Source: Nocardioides thalensis
Lineage (GTDB): Bacteria > Actinomycetota > Actinomycetes > Propionibacteriales > Nocardioidaceae
DNA length: 64,000 nt
Direction: 5' to 3'
Assembly: GCF_013410655.1 (NCBI RefSeq)
Contig: NZ_JACCFP010000001.1
Location: forward strand, 2,069,501 to 2,133,500
Shown: positions 1 to 7,337 of the stretch, in pieces
Layout: each line of letters opens with the position of its first letter
Position numbering within the stretch: the stretch's first letter is position 1
Made by a program: the position numbers and the translations under genes
Notes under the pieces: generated by a model
What the model saw: the letters and a program-made list of their open reading frames with translations, nothing else
Told to the model about the DNA's origin: nothing
Databases searched by the model: none

Positions 1-351
1 CGGCAGCGACCGCTCGGCCGCGGCGTCGAGCAGGGCGAGCTCCCACGCGTCGCGCGCCGCGAGCACGCCGCCGGTGCGGGGGTGTGGCTCCGCGCCGTAC
101 GCGCTCGGCGAGACGTCGCCCCCGCCGCTGATGACCAGACCGTCGAGCCGCGCCACCAGCGCCGACGCGGCCGACCCCACAGCGGCCGCGTCGGCGGAGT
201 CGGGAGGCACCGGCAGCAGCAGGGGCACGCCGCCGGCGATGCGGACCGCGTCGGCGTACTCGCTCGGCAGCAGGTCCGAGAGCTCGGTCCACACGCCGTG
301 CCGCGACACCTCGCGGTAGGTGGAGAGGCCGATGACCGGCAGGTCGCTCAT
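1..351 (-). CDS. Gamma-glutamyl hydrolase, class I glutamine amidotransferase-like (PuuD-type, peptidase C26), 3' part missing
   Basis: This is the N-terminal 117 residues of a peptidase C26 family protein; the gene runs off the left edge. Visible features are the opening beta-strand PVIGLSTY, the conserved region around LDGLVISGGGDVSPSAYG, and RDAWELALLDAAAERSLP leading towards the nucleophile elbow, which lies outside the window. Family members hydrolyse gamma-glutamyl amides such as gamma-glutamyl-GABA. The ATG sits 8 bases after the stop of the SDR gene, so this is the last visible gene of the leftward amine operon. It would release glutamate once the gamma-glutamylated amine has been oxidised. 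The catalytic Cys and His-Glu pair cannot be checked here. Confidence 0.8.
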   Translation of the reverse strand, partial: MSDLPVIGLSTYREVSRHGVWTELSDLLPSEYADAVRIAGGVPLLLPVPPDSADAAAVGSAASALVARLDGLVISGGGDVSPSAYGAEPHPRTGGVLAARDAWELALLDAAAERSLP

Positions 352-359
352 CGGCGCGC

Positions 360-1136
360 TCACAGGGGAGTCACGTAGGCGCCGCTGATGCCGCCGTCGA
401 CCAGGAAGGTGTTGGCGGTCATGAACGACGAGTCGTCGCTGGCGAGGAAGAGCACGGCGGAGGCGATCTCCTCGGGCTCGGCGAACCGGCCGAGGGGCAC
501 GTGCACCAGCCGGCGTGCGGCCCGCTCGGGATCCTTGGCGAAGAGCTCCTGCAGCAGCGGCGTGTTGACCGGGCCGGGGCAGAGCGCGTTGACCCGCACC
601 CCCTGCCGGGCGAACTGCACGCCGAGCTCGCGGCTCATCGAGAGCACGCCGCCCTTGGAGGCGGAGTAGGAGATCTGCGAGGTCGCCGCGCCCATCACCG
701 CGACGAACGACGCGGTGTTGATGATCGACCCCTTGCCCTGCTCGATCATGTAGGGGAGCGCGGCCTTGCAGCACAGGTAGACCGAGGTCAGGTTGACCTC
801 CTGGACCCGTCGCCACGCGTCGAGCTCGGTGTCGAGGATCGAGTCGTCGTCGGGCGGGGAGATGCCGGCGTTGTTGAACGCGATGTCGACCGAGCCGTAG
901 GTGTCCTTCGCGGTCCTGAAGAGCGCGTCGACCTGCTCCTTGTCGGTGACGTCGACGTGGACGTAGGTCGCGACGTCCGACCCTCCGAGCTCGGCGACCA
1001 GCTTGGCGCCGCCCTCGTCGTCGATGTCGCCGATCACGACCCGCGCGCCCTCGGCGACGAACCGCTGCACGGTCGCCAGCCCGATGCCCGAGCACCCGCC
1101 GGTCACGACGGCCACGCGGTCCTGGATCCTGCCCAT
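360..1136 (-). CDS. Short-chain dehydrogenase/reductase (SDR), FabG-like
   Basis: A 258-residue classical SDR oxidoreductase. The cofactor motif TGGCSGIG is at residues 12-19, NNAG follows the fourth strand, and the catalytic Tyr-Lys pair is in YSASK, followed by PGPVNTPL. The start is the ATG at 1136, which has the ribosome site AAGGGAG at a good distance; in-frame upstream codons give an Arg-rich run unlike the family. It lies between the aldehyde dehydrogenase and the C26 hydrolase in the leftward operon. It could oxidise or reduce an alcohol/carbonyl intermediate of the amine being degraded. The substrate cannot be read from the sequence. Confidence 0.85.
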   Translation of the reverse strand: MGRIQDRVAVVTGGCSGIGLATVQRFVAEGARVVIGDIDDEGGAKLVAELGGSDVATYVHVDVTDKEQVDALFRTAKDTYGSVDIAFNNAGISPPDDDSILDTELDAWRRVQEVNLTSVYLCCKAALPYMIEQGKGSIINTASFVAVMGAATSQISYSASKGGVLSMSRELGVQFARQGVRVNALCPGPVNTPLLQELFAKDPERAARRLVHVPLGRFAEPEEIASAVLFLASDDSSFMTANTFLVDGGISGAYVTPL

Positions 1137-1176
1137 GCTGCTCCCTTCGGTGGTCGAGGAGGTCGCCCCGCGACCG

Positions 1177-2538
1177 TCACGAGACCTGGTTGATGAACAC
1201 GTTCTTCTCCTCGGTGAACGCGTACGGCGCATCCGGTCCGAGCTCCCGGCCGAGGCCGGACTGCTTGTAGCCGCCGAACGGCGTCCAGTAGCGGACCGAC
1301 GAGTGCGAGTTCACGCTGAGGTTGCCCGACTCGACGGCCCGGGAGACCCGCAGGCCCTTGCCGAGGTCGCTGGTGAAGATCGAGCCGGACAGGCCGTACT
1401 CGGTGTCGTTGGCGAGCTCCACGGCGTGCGCCTCGTCGTCGAACGGCATCACCGCGACGACCGGCCCGAAGACCTCCTCGCGCCAGATCCGCTCGCCCGG
1501 GTCGCTGCTCGCGACGACGGTCGGCGGCACCCAGAACCCGGCGCCCTCCGGGGCGGAGCCGGTCACCAGGGTCTCGACGCCGTCGAGGTAGCCGAGCACC
1601 GAGTCGCGCTGGCCCGCGGAGATCAGCGGCCCCATCTCGCTGCTCTCGTCGGACGGGTCGAGCACCCGCAGGCCGGTGACCACCGGCGCCATCCGCTCGA
1701 CGAACTCGTCGTAGGCGCTGCGCTCGACGAGGATCCGCGACCGGGCACAGCAGTCCTGGCCGGCGTTGTCGAAGACGCCGTACGGCGCCGCCGCCGCTGC
1801 GGCGGCGATGTCGGCGTCGGCGAACACGATGTTGCTGCTCTTGCCGCCGAGCTCGAGCGTCACCCGCTTCACCTGCTCGGCGCAGCCCGCCATGATGCGC
1901 TTGCCGACCTCGGTGGAGCCCGTGAAGCAGACCTTGCGCACCAGCGGGTGGGTCACGAAGCGCTCGCCGACGACGGACCCCTTGCCGGGGATCACGGTCA
2001 GGACGTGCTCGGGCAGTCCCGCGTCGAGCGCGAGCTCGCCGATCCGGATCGCCGTGAGCGGCGTGAGCTCGGCCGGCTTGAGCACCACGGTGTTGCCCGC
2101 CGCGAGCGCGGGGGCGAAGCCCCAGCCGGCGATCGGCATCGGGAAGTTCCACGGCACGATCACGCCGACGACCCCGAGCGGCTCGTGGAACGTCACGTTC
2201 ACCCCGCCGGCGACCGGGATCTGCTTGCCGAACAGGCGCTCCGGGGCGGCGGAGTAGTAGTTCAGGACGTCGCGGACGTTGCCGGCCTCCCAGCGGGCGT
2301 TGCCCCAGGTGTGGCCGGCGTTGCGCACCTCGAGCTCGGCGAGCTCGTCGACGTGCGCGTCGACCACGGCGGCGAAGCGCCGCAGCAGCGCGGCCCGCTC
2401 GCCGGGCGGCAGGTGGCGCCAGGTCAGGAACGCCTCGTGGGCGGCCTCGATCGCCGCGTCCGCCTGCGCCAGGTCGGCGAGCTGGACGTCGGTCACCGCC
2501 TGCTCGGTGGCCGGGTTGACGACGGTGTAGGTGGTCAC
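1177..2538 (-). CDS. NAD(P)-dependent aldehyde dehydrogenase (PuuC-like role)
   Basis: A 453-residue aldehyde dehydrogenase. The general base is Glu229 in LELGGKS and the catalytic cysteine is Cys263 in FDNAGQDCCARSR. NAD-binding signatures include PWNFPM and GSTEVGKRIM. The reaction is aldehyde + NAD(P)+ to carboxylate. The GTG start at 2538 overlaps the stop of the glutamine-synthetase-like gene by four bases (GTGA), indicating translational coupling. By analogy with E. coli PuuC it would oxidise a gamma-glutamyl-aminoaldehyde made from the imported amine. It is somewhat shorter than the usual 480-500 residues, mainly at the N terminus. Confidence 0.88.
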   Translation of the reverse strand: MTTYTVVNPATEQAVTDVQLADLAQADAAIEAAHEAFLTWRHLPPGERAALLRRFAAVVDAHVDELAELEVRNAGHTWGNARWEAGNVRDVLNYYSAAPERLFGKQIPVAGGVNVTFHEPLGVVGVIVPWNFPMPIAGWGFAPALAAGNTVVLKPAELTPLTAIRIGELALDAGLPEHVLTVIPGKGSVVGERFVTHPLVRKVCFTGSTEVGKRIMAGCAEQVKRVTLELGGKSSNIVFADADIAAAAAAAPYGVFDNAGQDCCARSRILVERSAYDEFVERMAPVVTGLRVLDPSDESSEMGPLISAGQRDSVLGYLDGVETLVTGSAPEGAGFWVPPTVVASSDPGERIWREEVFGPVVAVMPFDDEAHAVELANDTEYGLSGSIFTSDLGKGLRVSRAVESGNLSVNSHSSVRYWTPFGGYKQSGLGRELGPDAPYAFTEEKNVFINQVS

Positions 2539-3905
2539 AGGCGCTCGAACCCCCGCTTCAGCTCCCAGTCGGTGACCGCGGCGTCGTACGCAGCGAGCTC
2601 GACGTCGGCCATGTTGACGTAGTGGTCGACGACCTCGTCGCCGAAGCACGACCGCGCGATCGCGGACCGGGCGAACCGGTCGCGGGCGTCGCGAAGCGTC
2701 TTCGGCACCTCGGGCCGGTCGGTCGAGGTGTAGGCGTTGCCCTCGAACGCCGGCTCGAGGGGCAGCTCCTGCTCGACGCCGTGCAGGCCGCCCGCGAGCA
2801 TCGCGGCGAGCGCGAGGTAGGGATTCACGTCGCCGCCGGGCACCCGGTTCTCGAGGCGCGCGCCCGCGCCGTGACCGACCAGGCGCACGGCACAGGTGCG
2901 GTTGTCCTCGCCCCACGCGATCGTGGTCGGCGCGAAGGAGCCCGCGGCGAAGCGCTTGTAGGAGTTGATGTTGGGCGCGTAGAGGAGCGTGAGGTCGGCC
3001 ATCGTCGCCAGCACGCCCGCGATGAAGTGGTCGTAGACCGCCGTCCGGCCGTGCGTGTCGTCGTCCCAGAACACGGTCTCGCCCGACGGACCCCGCAGCG
3101 ACAGGTGGATGTGGCACGAGTTGCCCTCGCGGGCGTCGTACTTGGCCATGAACGTGATCGACTGCCCGCGCTGGGCGGCGATCTCCTTGGCCATCGTCTT
3201 GTAGACGCTGTGGTTGTCGGCCGTGACCAGCACGTCGTTGTAGAGGAAGCCGATCTCGTGCTGGCCGAGGTTGCACTCGCCCTTCGCGCCCTCGGTGTCG
3301 AGCCCCGCGGCGTAGGTCGCGTTGCGGATCTCGCGCAGCAGCGGCTCGATCCGCGAGGTGCCGACGATGGAGTAGTCGACGTTGTACTGGTTGGCGGGAG
3401 TGAGGTCGCGGTAGCCGAGGTCGTGGGCGGCCTCGTAGCTGTCCTCGAACACGATGAACTCCAGCTCGGTGCCCGCGACGGCGGTGTAGCCGAGGCCGGC
3501 GGCGCGCTCGCGCTGCGCGGTGAGGATCGCCCGTGGCGACTGCACGACCGGCTCGAGCGCCGGGCCCGGCCAGACCAGGTCGCACTGGATCATCGCGGTG
3601 GCCGGGTGGTGGGGGAGCAGCCGGATCGTGTCGAGGTCGAGCACGAACTCCATGTCGCCGTAGCCGCGCTCCCACGACGTGATCGCGTAGCCGTCGACGG
3701 TGTTCATGTCGACGTCGACGCCGAGCAGGTAGTTGCAGCCCTCGGTGCCGTGGTCGAGCACGAAGTCGCGGAAGTAGGCGCCGTGCAGCCGCTTGCCCTG
3801 GAGCCGCCCCTGCATGTCGGTGAAGGCGACGACGACGGTGTCGATCTCCCCGTTGTCGATCGCGGCCGTGAGGCCGGCGACGCTGAGGTGGCGATCGTTG
3901 CGCAT
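2535..3905 (-). CDS. Glutamine-synthetase-like gamma-glutamyl-amine ligase (GlnA3/GlnA4/PuuA type)
   Basis: A 456-residue class I glutamine synthetase homologue that probably ligates glutamate to an amine with ATP. The beta-grasp start has FTDMQGRLQGKRL (29-40). Metal/ATP ligands are in GTELEF (145-150), KGECNLGQHEIGF (208-220) and the HIH of GNSCHIHLSL (261-270); further on are NRTCAVRL and ENRVPGGDVNPYLAL. The start chosen is the ATG at 3905, 7-9 bases after AAGGA; another in-frame ATG lies 18 bases upstream. The neighbours (FadR-type regulator, permease, aldehyde dehydrogenase, C26 hydrolase) point to amine or polyamine breakdown rather than ammonia assimilation. Streptomyces paralogues act on polyamines (GlnA3) or ethanolamine (GlnA4); which applies here is open. 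Confidence 0.85.
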   Translation of the reverse strand: MRNDRHLSVAGLTAAIDNGEIDTVVVAFTDMQGRLQGKRLHGAYFRDFVLDHGTEGCNYLLGVDVDMNTVDGYAITSWERGYGDMEFVLDLDTIRLLPHHPATAMIQCDLVWPGPALEPVVQSPRAILTAQRERAAGLGYTAVAGTELEFIVFEDSYEAAHDLGYRDLTPANQYNVDYSIVGTSRIEPLLREIRNATYAAGLDTEGAKGECNLGQHEIGFLYNDVLVTADNHSVYKTMAKEIAAQRGQSITFMAKYDAREGNSCHIHLSLRGPSGETVFWDDDTHGRTAVYDHFIAGVLATMADLTLLYAPNINSYKRFAAGSFAPTTIAWGEDNRTCAVRLVGHGAGARLENRVPGGDVNPYLALAAMLAGGLHGVEQELPLEPAFEGNAYTSTDRPEVPKTLRDARDRFARSAIARSCFGDEVVDHYVNMADVELAAYDAAVTDWELKRGFERL

Positions 3906-3927
3906 GGCCGGAGTCCTTTCCATCGGG

Positions 3928-4683
3928 CTAGCCGACCAGGCCGCGCAGCAGCGCCGCCGTGTCGTCGCAGTGTTGTTCCATGGCGCGGCGCGCCTTGTCG
4001 GGCCGGCCGTCGAGGATCGCGCGTACGACGGCCGCGTGCTGGCGGTCGGAGTGCGCGATGTTGGCGTCGAGCACCGGGATCGCGAGCAGCATCTCGTGCA
4101 GCACCTTCTGCACGTCGGTCACCGCGGCGACCAGTCGGGTGGACCCCGAGAGCGCGGCGACGGTCAGGTGGAACCGGGAGTCGGCCTGCCGGTGCGGCGC
4201 GGGCCGGTCGGCCGCCGCGACCTCGTCGAGCGCCGCGTGCAGCTGGTCGCGCTGCGCGTCGTCGAGGCCGCCCTCCTTGCGGCGGACCGCGGCGAGGTAG
4301 GCGGCACCGGGCTCGGTGATCCGGCGGTACTCCAGCACGTCGAGCCAGTCGGCCCGCACCTCGGCGCTCACCCGGGCTGCCTTGCGCGCCGACGGGGTCT
4401 TCGGCTTCAGCGTCACGATCGTGCCTCCGCCGCGCCCGCGCCGGGTCTCGACGAGGCCGGCCTGCCGGAGCGCTGCGATCGCCTCGCGCAGCGTGGCCCG
4501 CGAGACCCCCAGCCGCTCGGCGAGCTCGCGCTCGCCCGGCAGGGTGCTGCCCAGCGGGTAGACGCCCAGCCGGATGGCCGTCGCGAGCTGCTCGACGCAT
4601 CCCTCGAACGCATGGTGGGTGCGCACCGGCCGCAGCACGGACGCGCCGAGAACCGCGTCGCTCCGGGCGGGGAGGGCTGGCAT
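3928..4683 (-). CDS. GntR-family (FadR subfamily) transcriptional regulator
   Basis: A 251-residue regulator with an N-terminal GntR winged helix (LATAIRLGVYPLGSTLPGERELAERLGVSRATLREAIAALR) and a C-terminal all-helical FCD ligand domain containing the metal-binding pattern D..FH / H / H (DSRFHLTVAALSG, HSDRQHAAVVRAI). The ATG at 4683 has AGGA eight bases upstream; in-frame alternatives are at 4692 and 4731, both without a good ribosome site. It sits between the leftward catabolic operon and the rightward permease operon, so it probably represses both and is released by an amine or a carboxylate intermediate. The two bases-short gap to the ligase start suggests cotranscription with it. Confidence 0.85.
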   Translation of the reverse strand: MPALPARSDAVLGASVLRPVRTHHAFEGCVEQLATAIRLGVYPLGSTLPGERELAERLGVSRATLREAIAALRQAGLVETRRGRGGGTIVTLKPKTPSARKAARVSAEVRADWLDVLEYRRITEPGAAYLAAVRRKEGGLDDAQRDQLHAALDEVAAADRPAPHRQADSRFHLTVAALSGSTRLVAAVTDVQKVLHEMLLAIPVLDANIAHSDRQHAAVVRAILDGRPDKARRAMEQHCDDTAALLRGLVG

Positions 4684-4740
4684 GGGGGTCATCCTGCCAC
4701 GGCTTCCCACTGGGTAAAGGTCTGGGTTCATACCAATTTC

Positions 4741-4780
4741 ACAGGATCTGTTTACAACCGTCTCGCGGCGGGTCTAGCGT
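4741..4780 (+). promoter_or_regulatory. Candidate promoter with overlapping inverted repeat upstream of the permease operon
   Basis: A -35-like TTTACA (4751-4756) and a -10-like TAGCGT (4775-4780) are separated by 18 bases. A small palindrome ACAG-GAT-CTGT (4741-4751) abuts the -35 box. It is a plausible binding site for the adjacent GntR-type regulator, but the arms are only four bases long, so this is tentative. Confidence 0.35.
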
Positions 4781-4809
4781 CCCGGACAATCCCGAATCGG
4801 AGGTTTCCC

Positions 4810-6420
4810 ATGTCCGACGCACATGAGCCGGTCGCGTCCTCGTCACTGGGCGACGAAGCGCATCTCGCCAAGCTCGGCTACAAGCAGGAGCTCGCCCGGA
4901 CCTGGTCCGGGTTCTCGAACTTCGCGATCTCGTTCTCGATCATCTCGATCCTGGCCGGCTGCCTCACCAACTACGCCGTCGCCATCAACAACGGCGGCCC
5001 GATGGCCGTCGCCTGGACCTGGCCGATCCTGAGCGTCTTCATCCTCATCATCGGCTTCACGATGTCCGAGCTCGTGTCCGCGATGCCGACCTCGGGTGGC
5101 ATCTACTGGTGGGCCGCCAAGATGGGCGGCCCCAAGGCCGGCTTCTACACCGGCTGGCTGAACTGGATCGGCCTGGTCGCCGTGACCGCCGGCGTCGCAT
5201 ACGGGTGCGCGACGTTCATCGACCTCACCATCAGCACCTTCTCCGAGGACTACGCCGGCAACTACTCGCTCACGCGCGTCTTCATCACGTTCGTGATCGT
5301 GCTCGCCCTGGCCGCCGTGCTGAACATCTTCAGCGGCCACCTGATGGCGATCATGAACAACATCTCGGTGTGGTGGCACGTCGTCGGCGCCGCCGCGATC
5401 GTCATCGTGCTCGTCGTCGTCCCCGACAACCACCTCAGCTTCGGCCAGGTGTTCGGCGATCGGTTCAACAACTCGGGCTTCGCCGAGGGCGCCACCAACG
5501 GCGGCACCTTCTGGTTCCTGGTGCTGCCGCTGGCGTTCCTGCTCACGCAGTACACGATCACCGGCTTCGACGCCTCCGCCCACCTCTCCGAGGAGACGTC
5601 GGGCGCGGCGATGGGCGCGGCGAAGGGGATCTGGCAGTCGATCTTCTACTCCGCGGTCGGCGGCTACATCCTGCTGCTCGCCGTCACCTTCGCGATCCCG
5701 GAGGACGCGCTCGGCAACCCCGACTACGCCGGTGTCGGCGGCGGTGGCGTGGGCTACCTGTTCAACGAGGCACTGGGCAGCAACTGGGCCGGCGTCGTGC
5801 TGTTCATCTCGGCGAGCGCGCAGTTCTTCTGCGCCACCGCGTGCCTGACCTCGGCCTCGCGGATGACGTTCGCGTTCAGCCGCGACCGCGCGCTCCCGGG
5901 CTCCGACTTCCTGCGGAAGCTGACGGCGGCGAAGGTCCCGGCCAACGCGGTGATCACCGTGGCCGTGCTCGCGGCGCTGCTCACGCTGCCGGCGCTGATC
6001 GAGGTGAACCTCGGCACCGAGGAGGCGCCGCTCATCGTCCCGGTCGCGTTCTTCGCGGTCACGTCGATCGCCGTGCAGGGCCTCTACCTGTCGTTCGCGA
6101 TCCCGATCTACCTGCGGTGGAAGGCCGGCGACTCGTTCGAGGTCGGCGCGTGGAACAACGGGTCGAAGTACAAGTGGATGAACCTGGTCGCCGTCATCGA
6201 GATCGTGCTGGTGTCGCTCTACCTGATGCTGCCCGCCAACACCTTCGCGGTGCCGTGGAACGACGGGTTCGCCTGGAAGTTCGTCAACTACGCGCCGATC
6301 GTCACCCTGGGCGCCCTGATCCTCCTGACCATCTGGTGGGAGGTCTCGGTCAAGAAGTGGTTCAAGGGACCGGTCCACACGATCGACGAGCCTGACGAGC
6401 CGGTCGCCGCCACCGAGTGA
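4810..6420 (+). CDS. APC-superfamily amino acid/amine permease
   Basis: A 536-residue integral membrane permease of the amino acid-polyamine-organocation superfamily, with about 12 hydrophobic segments. The first helix region carries the family signature (TWSGFSNFAISFSIISILAGC) and ISILAG; the consensus loop GGIYWWAAKMGGPKAGFYTGWLNWIG follows TM2. The ATG at 4810 has GGAGG seven bases upstream. It resembles GABA/choline-type permeases (BAT1/UGA4-like branch) more than proton-coupled lysine permeases. It begins the rightward operon and is followed by the kinase with a 4-base overlap. Expected role: uptake of the amine processed by the flanking enzymes. Confidence 0.88.
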   Translation: MSDAHEPVASSSLGDEAHLAKLGYKQELARTWSGFSNFAISFSIISILAGCLTNYAVAINNGGPMAVAWTWPILSVFILIIGFTMSELVSAMPTSGGIYWWAAKMGGPKAGFYTGWLNWIGLVAVTAGVAYGCATFIDLTISTFSEDYAGNYSLTRVFITFVIVLALAAVLNIFSGHLMAIMNNISVWWHVVGAAAIVIVLVVVPDNHLSFGQVFGDRFNNSGFAEGATNGGTFWFLVLPLAFLLTQYTITGFDASAHLSEETSGAAMGAAKGIWQSIFYSAVGGYILLLAVTFAIPEDALGNPDYAGVGGGGVGYLFNEALGSNWAGVVLFISASAQFFCATACLTSASRMTFAFSRDRALPGSDFLRKLTAAKVPANAVITVAVLAALLTLPALIEVNLGTEEAPLIVPVAFFAVTSIAVQGLYLSFAIPIYLRWKAGDSFEVGAWNNGSKYKWMNLVAVIEIVLVSLYLMLPANTFAVPWNDGFAWKFVNYAPIVTLGALILLTIWWEVSVKKWFKGPVHTIDEPDEPVAATE

Positions 6421-7337
6421 CCGGAGCCGCTCCCGACCTGGAGCGCCTGGCCGTCCTGGCCGGGCGCTCCTGGCGGGTCACGCCCCTGCCCGGCGGGCTG
6501 ACCAACACCAACCTCCGGGTCACCTCCGACGACGAGGTCCCGCCGCGGCTCGACCTGGTGGTCCGCTGCTCCCAGGCCGGCGCCGAGCTGCTGGGGATCG
6601 ACCGCGACGCCGAGTGCGCCAACACGGCGGCCGCCGCGGAGGCCGGCGTGGGAGCCGCCGTCGTCGAGTACCGCCCGGACCTCGGGATGCTGGTGATCGA
6701 GTACCTCGATGCGTCCCCGCTGACCGACGACTCGTTCGCCGACGCTGGCGTGCTCACCCGCGCCGCGCACGCCGTACGGCGGCTGCACGCGGGGCCACGC
6801 TTCACCGGGGACTTCGACATGTTCGCGCGGCAGGCGTCGTACCTCTCGACCATCCGGGAGCGCGGGTTCGCCCTGCCGGACGGCTACGAGTCGTACGGCG
6901 ACGCGTGGTCGAGGGTCCGCCGGGCACTGGCGGCGGACCCGCGACCGACCGTCCCGTGCAACAACGACCTGCTGGCCGCCAACTACCTCGACGACGGCGA
7001 GCGGACCTGGCTCATCGACTACGAGTATTCCGGCAACAACGACGCCTGCTTCGAGCTCGGCAACACCGTCACCGAGTGCGGCTTCTCGCCCGAGCAGACC
7101 GAGGCGTGGGTCGAGGCCTACTTCGGCGCGCCGACGGCGGCCGACCTGGCGCGGGTGCGGCTCCAGGCGCTGTGCAGCTGCTACGGCTGGTCGCTCTGGG
7201 GCTTCATCCAGGCGGCGGCATCGCCGATCGACTTCGACTTCTGGGAGTGGGGGATGGAGCGCTACGACAAGGCCCGGGCGACCTTCGGCTCGGGTGACTT
7301 CGAGCGACTGCTCGAGGAGGCCGCGTCCGGTGGTTGA
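6417..7337 (+). CDS. Choline/ethanolamine-kinase-like phosphotransferase (APH fold)
   Basis: A 306-residue aminoglycoside-phosphotransferase/choline-kinase fold protein. The catalytic loop reads CNNDLLAANY (181-190), matching the choline kinase pattern HNDLxxxN except that the leading His is Asn; the metal-binding loop is IDYEYSGNND (200-209), very close to the choline kinase IDFEYAGxN signature. The GTG start overlaps the permease stop (GTGA), so the two are translationally coupled. It would phosphorylate a small amino alcohol such as choline or ethanolamine, or a related compound delivered by the permease. Substrate identity is inference from motif likeness only. Confidence 0.75.
   Translation: MTGAAPDLERLAVLAGRSWRVTPLPGGLTNTNLRVTSDDEVPPRLDLVVRCSQAGAELLGIDRDAECANTAAAAEAGVGAAVVEYRPDLGMLVIEYLDASPLTDDSFADAGVLTRAAHAVRRLHAGPRFTGDFDMFARQASYLSTIRERGFALPDGYESYGDAWSRVRRALAADPRPTVPCNNDLLAANYLDDGERTWLIDYEYSGNNDACFELGNTVTECGFSPEQTEAWVEAYFGAPTAADLARVRLQALCSCYGWSLWGFIQAAASPIDFDFWEWGMERYDKARATFGSGDFERLLEEAASGG

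Noticed and set aside
1177..3675. An 832-residue fused aldehyde dehydrogenase
   Set aside because: The extra N-terminal 379 residues are antisense-like shadow of the ligase gene in another frame. The GTG at 2538 with GTGA overlap gives the normal enzyme.
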